A stretch of 64,000 nucleotides of DNA from Fimbriimonadaceae bacterium (GTDB taxonomy: Bacteria > Armatimonadota > Fimbriimonadia > Fimbriimonadales > Fimbriimonadaceae). The stretch is taken from contig JALHNM010000005.1 in the NCBI GenBank assembly GCA_022843485.1, forward strand, positions 1-64,000, read 5' to 3'. Of this stretch, positions 34,023 through 42,517 are shown one piece after another. The position numbers and the translations under genes are program-made. The notes beneath the pieces are model-generated. The model was not told the DNA's origin, searched no databases, and worked only from the letters and a program-made list of their open reading frames with translations. The number at the start of each line of letters is the position of its first letter. Positions within the stretch are counted from its first letter, which is position 1.

Positions 34023-35321
34023 CTAGCGATAGAACTCGAACTTCTCGAGCCGGCCTTTGACCGTCTGGAGGAAGCGGCCGGCGGTGAGGCCGTCGACGAG
34101 GCGGTGGTCGTAGGTGAGGACGAGGTTCATGATCGAGCGGATCGCGATCATGTCGTCGACGATCACCGGCTTCTTGACGATGCCGTAGGCGCCGAGGATG
34201 CCGCTCTGGGGGGCGTTGATCATCGGGGTGCCGAGGACGGCGCCGTAGGAGCCCGGGTTGGTGAGCGTGAAGGTGCCGCCCTGGACGTCGGCGACGCCGA
34301 GCTTGTTGCCCCGGGCGTTTGCCGCAATGGTCTCCAGGTCCTTGGCGACCTCGACGACGGACTTGGCCTGGCAGTCGCGGATGACGGGGACGATGAGCCC
34401 ACCGTCCCCTTTCTCGCCGAGCGAGACGGCGACGCCCATGTGGACGCCCTTGTGGAGCGTCACCTGGCCGTCGACGAGGGCGGCGTTGAGGTAGGGGAAC
34501 TCGAGCAGGGTGTCCGTGATCGCCTTGATGAAGAACGGCGTGTAGGTGAGCTTGACCCCGAACTGGGCCTGGAAGCTGTCCTTGTTGAGCTCGCGGAACT
34601 TGACGAGGTTGGTGACGTCGACCTCGATCAGCGTCGAGACGACGGGCACTTGGCTGGAGCGCGTCATCGCCTCGGCGATCATCTTGCGCATCCCGGTGAG
34701 GGCGTGGGTCTCCGAACCGGCGCCGGAGGCGACGGGGGCGGCCGGGGCGGCGAGTCCGCCGAGGTCCGCGCTCCGGGCCGGGCTCGGGGCGGTCGCGCTC
34801 TTGCCTCGGTTGGCGAGGTAGCCCTCAAGATCCTTCTTGTTGACCCGTCCGCCGGCGCCGCTCCCGGCGATCGAGGCGAGTTCGCCTTCCGTCACGCCGT
34901 TCTCGCGGGCCATCGTGCGCACGAGCGGGGTGTACCAGCGCCGACCGCCCTGGTCGGTCTGGACGGCGGGTTCGGGGGCCTGGGCTGGCGTAGCCGGGGC
35001 GACGGGTGTGGCGGGGGGCGGGGAGCCCGCGGAGGCCGCAGCGGCGGGGCCGCCGTCAGCGATCATCGCTTTGGCCGCAGCCTCGTCCGCTTCGATGAGG
35101 CCCATCGCGTGGAAGACCTCGACGTCCGAGCCCTCGGGGATCAGGATCTTGACCAAGAAGCCGCTGGCGGGGGCGCCGAGTTCGGTGTTGACCTTGTCGG
35201 TCATGATCTCGACCACCGGTTCGTCCTCCTTGACGAAGTCACCGACCTGCTTCAACCAGCGACTGACGGTCCCTTCATGGACGGACTCGCCCAACTCCGG
35301 CATCAAGATCTCGACGGGCAT
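34023..35321 (-). CDS. Dihydrolipoamide acyltransferase (E2) of a 2-oxoacid dehydrogenase complex
   Basis: The 432-residue protein has an N-terminal lipoyl domain with the modified Lys in MTDKVNTELGAPASG, then a Pro/Ala linker. A peripheral subunit-binding domain follows (VRTMARENGVTEGELASIAGSG). The CAT-like catalytic domain ends in YDHRLVDGLTAGRFLQ, with the active His and Asp. Length and the GTLTEW-free lipoyl sequence fit SucB or BkdB; which complex it serves cannot be told because no E1 or E3 gene is nearby. TAGAAT (35330-35335) lies 8 bases before the ATG, predicting a leaderless mRNA. Confidence 0.93.
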   Translation of the reverse strand: MPVEILMPELGESVHEGTVSRWLKQVGDFVKEDEPVVEIMTDKVNTELGAPASGFLVKILIPEGSDVEVFHAMGLIEADEAAAKAMIADGGPAAAASAGSPPPATPVAPATPAQAPEPAVQTDQGGRRWYTPLVRTMARENGVTEGELASIAGSGAGGRVNKKDLEGYLANRGKSATAPSPARSADLGGLAAPAAPVASGAGSETHALTGMRKMIAEAMTRSSQVPVVSTLIEVDVTNLVKFRELNKDSFQAQFGVKLTYTPFFIKAITDTLLEFPYLNAALVDGQVTLHKGVHMGVAVSLGEKGDGGLIVPVIRDCQAKSVVEVAKDLETIAANARGNKLGVADVQGGTFTLTNPGSYGAVLGTPMINAPQSGILGAYGIVKKPVIVDDMIAIRSIMNLVLTYDHRLVDGLTAGRFLQTVKGRLEKFEFYR

Positions 35322-35329
35322 ACGGTGTC

Positions 35330-35335
35330 ATTCTA
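35330..35335 (-). promoter_or_regulatory. -10 element of leaderless E2 promoter
   Basis: TAGAAT on the minus strand, 8 bases upstream of the ATG at 35321, in the 71-base gap after the upstream lyase gene. There is no Shine-Dalgarno sequence. Confidence 0.6.
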
Positions 35336-35392
35336 GCCCGAACCGGCGATCCCCGGGGCAAGCCGCCCCGGGCCCGCTTCGAGAGGTCTTCC

Positions 35393-36790
35393 CTACCTGC
35401 CCGGGATCCCCGGTTCGGTGAGGAGGGCGGGGTCGAGGGCTTTGGCGAGGGTCTCTTCGTCTAGGAGGCCCTTCTCACGCACGACCTGGGGGATCGTCTT
35501 CTTCTCGGCCAGGGCGGTCTTGACCACGTCGGCCGCCGTCTTGTAGCCGACGTAGACGTTGAGCGCCGTCGCGAGCGAGGGGGAGGTCTCGGCGTAGTGG
35601 CGGCACCGTTCGGCGTCGGCCTCGATGCCGAGCACGCAGTTGTCGGTGAACGTCTCGAGGGCGTTGGTCAGGATTTGGAGCGCGAACTGAGCGCTGAAGG
35701 CCATGCCGGGCATCATCACGTTGAGTTCGAGCTGGCCGGCGCGGACGCAGTCGTCGATCGTGGCGCACTGACCGAGCACCTGGAACAGCACGATGTTCAT
35801 GTTCTCCGCCATGCTCGGGTTGACCTTGCCGGGCATGATCGACGACCCGGGTTGGACGGCGGGCAGGACGATCTCGGCGATCCCGGTGAGCGGGCCGCTG
35901 CAGAGGAGGCGGAGGTCGTTCGTGATCCGGGTCAGCTCGTTGCAGAAGAGGCGCAGCGATGCGGCGAGGGCGGCCATGCAGAACTGGCTCTGCATCGCCT
36001 CGCGCATGTCGGGGGCGGTGCGGAACTCAAGGCCGGTGGCGTCGCGGAGGTTCGCTACGACCCGATCCCGGTAGTCGGGGTGGGTGTTGAGGCCGGTGCC
36101 GGCGGCGCTCCCGCCGATGCCGAGCTCCTCGAGCTCGAAGGCGGCTTGATCCAGCCACCGCCGGGCGCGGCGGAGGGCCACGGAATAAGCCATGAACTCT
36201 TGGCCCAGGCGGATCGGCACGGCGTCTTGGAGGTGGGTGCGGCCGGACTTGAGCACCCCGTCGAACTCGACCGCCTTCTGGGCGAAGGCGTCGGCGAGGC
36301 CGTCCACGGCTGGGAAGAGGTCCTCCATCATCAGCCTCGCCATCACCCGCATCGCGGTCGGGAACGTGTCGTTCGTGGACTGGCCGTAGTTGACGTGGTC
36401 GTTCGGGTTGACCTTCTGGTACTCGCCCTTTCGGCCGCCGAGGATCTCCTCGGCGCGGTTGGCGAGGACCTCGTTCACGTTCATGTTCAGGCTTGTGCCC
36501 GCGCCCATGTGGAAGACGTCCACCGGGAACTGGTCGCGAAGGCCCCCGCCTAGGACCTCGTCGGCGGCGGCGACGATCGCCTCGCCTTGGGCCCGGTCGA
36601 GGAGGCCGAGGTCGGTGTTCGCCTGGGCGCACGCCTTCTTGAGCAGGACGTAGGCGTCGACCATCCGCGGGTGCTCGGTGAGCCCAGAGATGCGGAAGAG
36701 GTTGCGGGTGCGCTCGGCCTGGCTCCCCCAGTAGGCGTCGGCGGGCACATGGACGTCGCCCAGAGAGTCCTTCTCGATTCGGGTGCTCAT
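35393..36790 (-). CDS. Aspartate ammonia-lyase / class II fumarase family lyase
   Basis: The 465-residue enzyme belongs to the aspartase/fumarase superfamily, which eliminates ammonia or water to give fumarate. Conserved region 1 is GAGTSLNMNVNEVLANRA, region 2 is NPNDHVNYGQSTNDTFPTA and region 3 is the mobile loop GSSIMPGKVNPSMAENMN, whose Ser is the catalytic base. The wording GAGTS(L)NMN and PNDHVN-QSTND is closer to aspartase (AspA) than to FumC, which normally has GSGTQSNMN. The loop ending MAENMN is atypical for both. TAGACT (36800-36805) is 9 bases upstream of the ATG. It precedes the E2 gene on the same strand. Confidence 0.9.
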   Translation of the reverse strand: MSTRIEKDSLGDVHVPADAYWGSQAERTRNLFRISGLTEHPRMVDAYVLLKKACAQANTDLGLLDRAQGEAIVAAADEVLGGGLRDQFPVDVFHMGAGTSLNMNVNEVLANRAEEILGGRKGEYQKVNPNDHVNYGQSTNDTFPTAMRVMARLMMEDLFPAVDGLADAFAQKAVEFDGVLKSGRTHLQDAVPIRLGQEFMAYSVALRRARRWLDQAAFELEELGIGGSAAGTGLNTHPDYRDRVVANLRDATGLEFRTAPDMREAMQSQFCMAALAASLRLFCNELTRITNDLRLLCSGPLTGIAEIVLPAVQPGSSIMPGKVNPSMAENMNIVLFQVLGQCATIDDCVRAGQLELNVMMPGMAFSAQFALQILTNALETFTDNCVLGIEADAERCRHYAETSPSLATALNVYVGYKTAADVVKTALAEKKTIPQVVREKGLLDEETLAKALDPALLTEPGIPGR

Positions 36791-36865
36791 ACCGGGCGGA
36801 GTCTACTCTCGCGATGCGCCCCGAGAGCGGGGGCTCGGCGGGCGGGAACCGGGTACAACAGCGAT

Positions 36866-37549
36866 ATGGTTCAGTCTTGGAAGTCGGGGTTCGGAATTCT
36901 TCTTACAACCGGCCTAGTGTTCGGCGGGCTCCTTTCCGTAGCGTCGTGCGGGGGATCGGGGTCGGTGACGGGGATTACGGCGCGGTTGGTCTCGATCCAC
37001 CTGGCGCCGGGGTTCGGGCCGCTCACCCTTGAAGTGGACGACCGCCCCGTGGGCCCGCTGGCGGCACTCTCGAGCCGGACGGACTCCGTGCTCGAAGGAG
37101 CCTATCAGACGCTCTACCGAGACTCGAACGGCTTCGCGGCCTCGTCCGCTGCCGTGCAGCTCCGCTCGGACGAGTGGCGGTTCCTGGTCGTGACGCCCAC
37201 CACGGCCTACCAGGAGGCCCTCGCGCGGTTCCCACTGGGCACCCAAGGCTGCCTGGTCATCGCCCCTGCCCTCTCGACCGGGAGCTACGACGTCTACATC
37301 ACGCCCGGAACGCCCGGGCTCGGGACGGCGATCGAAGTTCGGCAGAACGTTCCGGGCACTGGGCGGGCCGAGCAGTGGGTCGTCACGCCGGGTACTTACC
37401 GCGTCGTCGTGACCCCGGCCGGCGGATCGACGGTGCTCCTGGACTCGGGCCAGTTCGCGGTCTCGGCCTCGTCCGCCACGTTCTACGGGCTTTACCGGGA
37501 CAGCGGGGGCACACCTCAAGGCCAACTCCTGACGGTCGCCGTGCCCTGA
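36866..37549 (+). CDS. DUF4397-type lipoprotein
   Basis: The 227-residue protein has an N-terminal signal with a lipobox ending in SVASC (LLSVASCGG), so it should be lipid-anchored on the outer face. The body is a DUF4397 beta-sandwich: RLVSIHLAPGFGPLTLEVDD, SGSYDVYITP-like and WVVTPGTYRVVVTPAGG strands, typical of secreted Planctomycete and Bacteroidete proteins. Function is unknown. TACAAC lies 6 bases before the ATG, a near match to the leaderless motif. It is divergent from the aspartase/fumarase gene. Confidence 0.85.
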   Translation: MVQSWKSGFGILLTTGLVFGGLLSVASCGGSGSVTGITARLVSIHLAPGFGPLTLEVDDRPVGPLAALSSRTDSVLEGAYQTLYRDSNGFAASSAAVQLRSDEWRFLVVTPTTAYQEALARFPLGTQGCLVIAPALSTGSYDVYITPGTPGLGTAIEVRQNVPGTGRAEQWVVTPGTYRVVVTPAGGSTVLLDSGQFAVSASSATFYGLYRDSGGTPQGQLLTVAVP

Positions 37550-37692
37550 CCCGGCTTCCGTTCTTCCCACCCCAACGGCCTAGCCCCGATAAGCTCGAAC
37601 ACCGGGATTTCGGTACGGCCGTCACAGGATGCGATTTGGGATCGAATATCGGCACGTCAGATGCAGAACTGCACTGAGAGGACGCCACGAAC

Positions 37693-38367
37693 ATGAATCG
37701 ATCCCTTGTCTTCTTCGCTGGTCTGGCCGTTGCCGCCACGGCCCCGGCTCAGATCGTCGCGACCACGCTCACCGACGCCGAGACGAACGCCCTGCTCATC
37801 AACAAGACGTTCGCCGCCGAGTCGCGGATGGGCAACAACGGCATGAGCGGGGACTTCGAGCTCGGCCTCCAGAAGCCGACCTCGGGCTACTTCGCCACTT
37901 CGAACCGGACGTGGACGAACGGCGGGGCGCTGTCGTTCACCCTCGCTTTCGACGGGACGAACCTTGACTACACGGTCGGCGGCGTCACGGTCAGCTACAG
38001 TCTGCTCCCGGGCGAGAAGAAGGGGCTCTCCGACGTCTTCTTCCGACTTCGCGCCCCCCAGAACGGGACGGTGACCGTGTCGGACGTCAAACTGGACGGA
38101 GTGGACGTGACCGGCTTCACCCCGCGGACGGACGGGGCGAGCGTGTTCTGGCTGAAGGCGGCGGACATCGCGGCCCAGACGGGTTCGGGCCTCGCGGACG
38201 GGTTCACGATGACGGGCACGCAGGTGTTCTCGTGGACCGGACAGGCTCCGACCGCCTCGCAGCTGGCCTACCAGATCAAGGTCGCCGAGGCCGTGCCGGA
38301 GCCGGCCACGATGGTCGCGCTCGGGGCGGGGCTCCTCGCCTTCGCCCGCCGTCGCCGGGGTCGCTGA
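37693..38367 (+). CDS. PEP-CTERM sorting-domain protein
   Basis: The 224-residue secreted protein has a signal peptide (MNRSLVFFAGLAVAATAPAQ), a beta-rich body, and a C-terminal PEP-CTERM tag. The tag has VPEPATMVALGAGLLAF as sorting motif and hydrophobic helix, ending in the basic RRRRGR. An exosortase would cleave it for export to the surface or biofilm matrix; no exosortase gene lies in this window. GAGAGGACG upstream is a Shine-Dalgarno sequence, so this gene is leadered. A hairpin follows the stop. Confidence 0.92.
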   Translation: MNRSLVFFAGLAVAATAPAQIVATTLTDAETNALLINKTFAAESRMGNNGMSGDFELGLQKPTSGYFATSNRTWTNGGALSFTLAFDGTNLDYTVGGVTVSYSLLPGEKKGLSDVFFRLRAPQNGTVTVSDVKLDGVDVTGFTPRTDGASVFWLKAADIAAQTGSGLADGFTMTGTQVFSWTGQAPTASQLAYQIKVAEAVPEPATMVALGAGLLAFARRRRGR

Positions 38368-38370
38368 GCG

Positions 38371-38407
38371 GGTCTGTGCCCCCGGGCTGAGTGCCCGGGG
38401 GGCGGAC
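38371..38407. terminator. Bidirectional hairpin between convergent genes
   Basis: CCCCCGGGC-TGAGT-GCCCGGGGG forms a perfect 9-base-pair stem, with outer GGTCTG/CGGACC pairing. It lies between the PEP-CTERM gene stop and the end of the M15 peptidase gene on the other strand. Confidence 0.65.
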
Positions 38408-38415
38408 CGTAGGCG

Positions 38416-39012
38416 TTAGGCGCGAGGGGGCTGGGTGGCTTGGAAGTGCATCGCGTCCCTGCCCCAGAAGGCTCCGGCCGCCATCCATCCCTCGGCCGCG
38501 AAGCACTCCATGACCTCGAGGGGCATGACGGCCTGGGCCGGCCAGTGGGTCCTGTTCCCGTTGCGCCCCGCATCGAGGTCGATGGCGATCGCCCAGGAGT
38601 GCATAGACCAGGCGGACCCGTTCCTCATCTTGCGGGGGTTATAGAGGCCGTTGTAGGTAAGGATGCCCGCCTCGCGCCGCGAAGCTTCGTCCGGGAAGGC
38701 CTCGGCGAGACGGATGAAGACGCGGGCGAGCGACTCCGCGCACTTCTCGTGAGGGCGAAGGACGCGAACCGGCTGCCCATCGTAAAAGATTGGGAACGGA
38801 AGCTCGACCCGCCCCATCGGGGGGGTGTAACCGCCCTCTTCGCCCTTACGGCCGTAAAAGACGGGCACGTTCGCCTGGGTGGGGAACGGGTGCGGCTCGG
38901 GCATCATGTCCTCGAGGTGCCGGCGGCACGCCGCGATGCTGATGGGACCCCAGAACCCGTCGGGCTCGACCCCGATGCGTTCCTGCATTTTCTTGATTCG
39001 GGCGATGGTCAT
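38416..39012 (-). CDS. M15-type peptidoglycan peptidase with peptidoglycan-binding start
   Basis: The 198-residue protein resembles phage endolysins. An N-terminal peptidoglycan-binding helix set (RIKKMQERIGVEPDGFWGPISIAACRRHL) is followed by an M15 D-Ala-D-Ala carboxypeptidase/L-Ala-D-Glu peptidase domain. Zinc ligands appear as H and D in SMHSWAIAIDLDAG and the late H in DAMHFQ. There is no signal peptide, so in phages it would need a holin. No phage genes flank it, so it may be a domesticated endolysin. GGAAGGACAAGAG before the ATG is a strong Shine-Dalgarno sequence. Confidence 0.88.
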   Translation of the reverse strand: MTIARIKKMQERIGVEPDGFWGPISIAACRRHLEDMMPEPHPFPTQANVPVFYGRKGEEGGYTPPMGRVELPFPIFYDGQPVRVLRPHEKCAESLARVFIRLAEAFPDEASRREAGILTYNGLYNPRKMRNGSAWSMHSWAIAIDLDAGRNGNRTHWPAQAVMPLEVMECFAAEGWMAAGAFWGRDAMHFQATQPPRA

Positions 39013-39240
39013 AGTCTCTTGTCCTTCCCGCGTAAACGGGATGTGTACTTAGGATAGAGCATGAGGAACCACTTTCCTCACCCATGGTCGCGCGGCACGA
39101 CCGGAACTTTAGGTCGTTTAGCAGTCACGGGTCGGGGCTGAGGTTGGAGCGCTCACCGACACCAGATGGCTTGACGAGTCTGAGCATGCCCTGCGTTCGA
39201 CCTGCCGGGGCCCCGATTTCCGAAACAGTCCTCATGATCG

Positions 39241-39257
39241 GGTTAAGGTTCGCTTAA
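39241..39257 (+). promoter_or_regulatory. Pho-box-like direct repeat at the regulator promoter
   Basis: GGTTAA (39241-39246) and GCTTAA (39252-39257) repeat with an 11-base period inside ATCGGGTTAAGGTTCGCTTAA. The -10 hexamer TAGACT starts 7 bases later, so the repeat occupies the -35 region, as a PhoB-type activator site does. The copy at 29996 is nearly identical. Confidence 0.5.
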
Positions 39258-39264
39258 GGGCTCG

Positions 39265-39270
39265 TAGACT
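39265..39270 (+). promoter_or_regulatory. -10 element of leaderless regulator promoter
   Basis: TAGACT lies 8 bases upstream of the GTG at 39279, just after the 11-base direct repeat. Confidence 0.55.
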
Positions 39271-39278
39271 TCGCGGCC

Positions 39279-40523
39279 GTGGCAGACCTGGGAGCGGCGC
39301 TTCGGGAAGAGCGTAAGAGGTTACGGCTGACGGTTCGCGAGGCGGCCCGCGGGGCGGCGGTCTCGATGAGCACCGTCAAGCGGTGGGAGTCCGGCGAGAG
39401 AGTCCCCCACGGGGCCTTGGTCGGGGCATACGCGAGGTACCTCGCGTCTCTGGGGTCGTCGATCTCGCCGACGGTCGGCTTTGCCCTGGATACCAGCCGG
39501 TCGAGGATCCCCGGCCTGTTCGCGTTCTACCGCCGCCGGGCGGGGCTGACGCTCCGGATCGCGTCGGCGGCGGTCGGGCTGAGCCCTGCGACGCTCCACC
39601 GGATCGAAGTCGGTGTCCGACCGCCGGAGGACGAGGACGAGTTCGGACGGCTCTGTGGGCTCTATGGGTGCCGAAAGGCCGACGCCGAGCGCCTCCACGG
39701 GCTGCTCACGAACCCCCTCCCGGCCTCCGGAGCCGAGGCCTGGCAGATCGGGTGGACGCTCAACGACTTCCGTGCCGGAAAGGACGAGAACGACCTCCCG
39801 ACCGCGTCGTGGATCGCGCAGGTGGGCGACTCCTATGCGGCCCACAAAGCGGCCGAGCCGACGGAGACGCTGCAGTGTCTGGCGGCGTGGCAGAGCGCCC
39901 TCACCGGGTCGGGCGACTGGGAGCTCGCCTCCAAGGTTGGGGCCCGGATGGTCGAAATCGCCCAGGCCGCGCCCGAGACCGCTCCGTACGTCAGGCCGGT
40001 GAAGCGGTTCCGTGCGTTCACGTTCGGGCTACGGGCTGACGTGCGCGACGCCCGGCGGATCGCTGCTCGGCTCGCCGACTCGGTCTCGGGTCAGGTTGGT
40101 CTGGACGCCTACGACGGCTACCTCTATGCAGGCCGCCTCGCCCGCGCGCTGGGCGACGAGGCGCGGTGGGGCACGCTGAGCGAAGGGCTCCTCGAAGCAG
40201 GGCGGAGTTCGGGCAACCCGATGTACGAGTCGGCGTCGCGGGTCCACAAGGCTCTGGGCGACGACCAGTTCCGCCCCACCGACCGGCTGTTCGAGGTGTG
40301 CGCTGAGGTCGATAACCCGGACGCGTCCGGGTGGACCCGCTTCTTGGCCGAGACCGCCCGGTTCCAGGGCCACTGTCGACGCCGGGACTGGGGGGCGGCC
40401 GCCTCGGTCGGCACCCGGCTCCGGGCCGCATTCGAGACTCGGGGCTTCGGTAGCCCCGTCCTCGACGAGGCGCTGGTTCGCTTCCCTGAGCTGCAAGAAG
40501 CCCTCGAACCCGCCTACGCCTGA
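39279..40523 (+). CDS. Double XRE-type helix-turn-helix protein with helical repeat region
   Basis: The 414-residue protein has two successive HTH domains. Residues 5-60 contain ALREERKRLRLTVREAARGA followed by MSTVKRWESGERVP, and residues 78-130 contain FYRRRAGLTLRIASAAVGLS followed by ATLHRIEVGVRPP. The remaining 280 residues are helical Ala/Arg/Leu-rich sequence with TPR-like spacing, as in regulators that sense a peptide or metabolite. No enzyme domain is seen. It starts at GTG with TAGACT 8 bases upstream and a Pho-box-like repeat at the -35 region. No toxin or phage partner is adjacent. A transcription regulator is the safe call. Confidence 0.82.
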   Translation: MADLGAALREERKRLRLTVREAARGAAVSMSTVKRWESGERVPHGALVGAYARYLASLGSSISPTVGFALDTSRSRIPGLFAFYRRRAGLTLRIASAAVGLSPATLHRIEVGVRPPEDEDEFGRLCGLYGCRKADAERLHGLLTNPLPASGAEAWQIGWTLNDFRAGKDENDLPTASWIAQVGDSYAAHKAAEPTETLQCLAAWQSALTGSGDWELASKVGARMVEIAQAAPETAPYVRPVKRFRAFTFGLRADVRDARRIAARLADSVSGQVGLDAYDGYLYAGRLARALGDEARWGTLSEGLLEAGRSSGNPMYESASRVHKALGDDQFRPTDRLFEVCAEVDNPDASGWTRFLAETARFQGHCRRRDWGAAASVGTRLRAAFETRGFGSPVLDEALVRFPELQEALEPAYA

Positions 40524-40652
40524 TCGTCGTCAGTCACGCCAGCCAACCTTGAACACCCGCGCGGTCGCGGATCCGGAAGACTGGCCCTGCCGGGGCCCAG
40601 GTGTGGTGTACCGAGATCGACCAAGCCCGTTGGACGGTGCGGTTCGACTAGC

Positions 40653-40675
40653 CCCGGGGCCCTGCTAGGGCCCGG
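40653..40675. terminator. Hairpin at the end of the ABC transporter gene
   Basis: GGGCCCT-GCT-AGGGCCC with outer CCGG pairing forms a hairpin with one bulge across the stop codon of the ABC gene (40665-40667). It could end transcription from both directions. Confidence 0.45.
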
Positions 40676-42473
40676 CGGGCACGGGGTCCGCTTTGAACTG
40701 CTCGTTGTAGAGGCGGGAGTAGAGCCCGCCCTGGGCGAGCAGGGTCTCGTGCGTCCCTCGCTCGACGATCCGGCCCGCCTGCATCACCAAGATGAGGTCG
40801 GCGGCGAGGATCGTCGAAAGCCGGTGGGCGATGGCGAAGGTCGTGCGGCCCTTCATGAGTTCGGCCAGCGAGGCCTGGACGAGCCGTTCGCTGTGCGTAT
40901 CGAGGGCGGAGGTGGCCTCGTCGAGGATGAGCACCCGCGGGTCCTTCAGGATGGCCCGGGCGATGGCGAGGCGCTGCTTCTCGCCCCCGCTGAGCTTGTA
41001 GCCCCGTTCGCCGACGACCGTGTCGTAGCCCTCCGGGAGCGAGGCGATGTGGTCGTGGATGGCGGCGCTCCGGCAGGCGGCCTCGAGCTCGGCGTCGGTC
41101 GCCGTAGCCCGGGCCATGCGCAGGTTCTCCCGGATCGTGGTGTGGACCAGGTACGTCTCCTGGGTGACCGTGCCGACGAGACGCTGGAGTGACGCGAGGG
41201 TCAGGTCGCGCAGATCGACACCGTCCAGCTGGATCTGGCCCTCGTCTGGGTCGTAGAGCCGGGGGATGAGATAGGTCAGGGTGGTCTTCCCTGCCCCGCT
41301 CGGTCCGACCAGGGCGACGAGCCGACCTGGCTCGGCCACGAAGGAAACGTCATGGAGGGTCGGCTCGGGGCTCTCGGGCTCGTAGCGGAACCCGACGCCG
41401 CGGAACTCGACCCGGCCTTCGGTCTGGTCGACTGGTGCGACCCGGGCGCCGGGGCGGTCTTGGACGTCGTGGGGCATGTCCAGGTACTCAAAGATCCGCT
41501 GGAAGAGCGCGAACGAGCTCATGATCTCGACCTGGGCGCTCAGGAGGCCGGTCATCGGGAAGAAGAGCCGGGCCTGGAGGCCGGTGAAGGCTACAAGCTT
41601 GCCGATCGTGATCGCGGTGTCTCCCTGTTGCACGAGCAGCCAACCGGCGAGCCAGAAGACGAGGGCCGGAGCGAGCTGGGTGATCAGGCGGATGAGCCCG
41701 AAGAAGAGGTACTGGACGACGTTGGCCTTGACCTGCCACCGAGCGAGGGACTGGTTCTCCTCCTCGAACTTGGCGTGGAGGGGCCCGGACTCGGCGATCG
41801 TCTTGCTCAGCAGGATCCCGCTCACGCTGAGCTGCTCTTGCATCATGCTGTTGAGCTCGGAGGTCTGTTCCTGGACGCCCTTGCGCACAGTCCGCGCGAA
41901 TTCGCCGACGTACTTGCCGAAGACGGCGAAGAACGGCACCATCGCCACGCTGAGCAGCGTGAGCCGCCAATCGATGACCGCCATCGCGACGACGGTCGTG
42001 ACGACGATCGCCAAGTTGCTGAGTTGGTCGGTGATCGTGTTGCTGACGACCGACTGGACCCCGGCGACGTCGCTGATGAGGCGGGTCTGGATCTCGCCCG
42101 TCCGGGTGGAGGTGAAGAACCGGAGGGACATCCCTTGGAGGTGCTCGAAGAGCCGCCGCCGGAGGTCGCACATGATGCGCTGGCCGACGACCACGCTCCA
42201 GTAGCCGTACAGCAGCGTCACCGCCGCGCCGAGGACGACGGCGAGCACGGTGAGGAGCGAGTAGACCGTGACGACGCCCATGTCCCGGGCGAGAAGGCCG
42301 TCGTCGATGACCCGTTGGAGGAGGAAGGGCGGCCCGAGGCCCAGCACGACGCCCACCAGGACGGCCACGAACGTCCCCGCGACCTCGCGCCGGTAAGGGG
42401 CGAACAGCCCGAGAACCCGGCGCAGGATCTGCCGGTCGATCGATCGGGGAGTGGGGGCCTCGTCCTCGGGCAT
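40665..42473 (-). CDS. ABC transporter, fused permease and ATPase (MsbA/MDR type)
   Basis: The 602-residue half-transporter has about six transmembrane helices in residues 20-330 and a nucleotide-binding domain after residue 355. Walker A is GPSGAGKTT, the signature is LSGGEKQRLAIARAIL, Walker B is RVLILDEATSALD and the switch His is in TFAIAHRLSTI. It works as a homodimer exporting lipids or drugs across the inner membrane; the substrate is not indicated. TAGCGT (42482-42487) lies 8 bases before the ATG. It is not in an operon with a second half-transporter, which supports a homodimer. Confidence 0.95.
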   Translation of the reverse strand: MPEDEAPTPRSIDRQILRRVLGLFAPYRREVAGTFVAVLVGVVLGLGPPFLLQRVIDDGLLARDMGVVTVYSLLTVLAVVLGAAVTLLYGYWSVVVGQRIMCDLRRRLFEHLQGMSLRFFTSTRTGEIQTRLISDVAGVQSVVSNTITDQLSNLAIVVTTVVAMAVIDWRLTLLSVAMVPFFAVFGKYVGEFARTVRKGVQEQTSELNSMMQEQLSVSGILLSKTIAESGPLHAKFEEENQSLARWQVKANVVQYLFFGLIRLITQLAPALVFWLAGWLLVQQGDTAITIGKLVAFTGLQARLFFPMTGLLSAQVEIMSSFALFQRIFEYLDMPHDVQDRPGARVAPVDQTEGRVEFRGVGFRYEPESPEPTLHDVSFVAEPGRLVALVGPSGAGKTTLTYLIPRLYDPDEGQIQLDGVDLRDLTLASLQRLVGTVTQETYLVHTTIRENLRMARATATDAELEAACRSAAIHDHIASLPEGYDTVVGERGYKLSGGEKQRLAIARAILKDPRVLILDEATSALDTHSERLVQASLAELMKGRTTFAIAHRLSTILAADLILVMQAGRIVERGTHETLLAQGGLYSRLYNEQFKADPVPAGP

Positions 42474-42517
42474 CGTGCGTTACGCTACCCGAGGACGAAA
42501 AGGCTCAGCGGCCGGTG

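Noticed and set aside
39013-39278. Small RNA or riboswitch in the gap before the double-HTH gene
   Set aside because: The region holds two promoters and the direct repeat; I saw no stable conserved-looking fold beyond that.
39279-40523. Toxin-antitoxin system
   Set aside because: The HTH protein is 414 residues long and has no small partner gene next to it on either side.
38371-40675. Remnant prophage
   Set aside because: Only the endolysin-like gene and an XRE-type regulator are phage-like; there is no integrase, terminase, capsid or att repeat.
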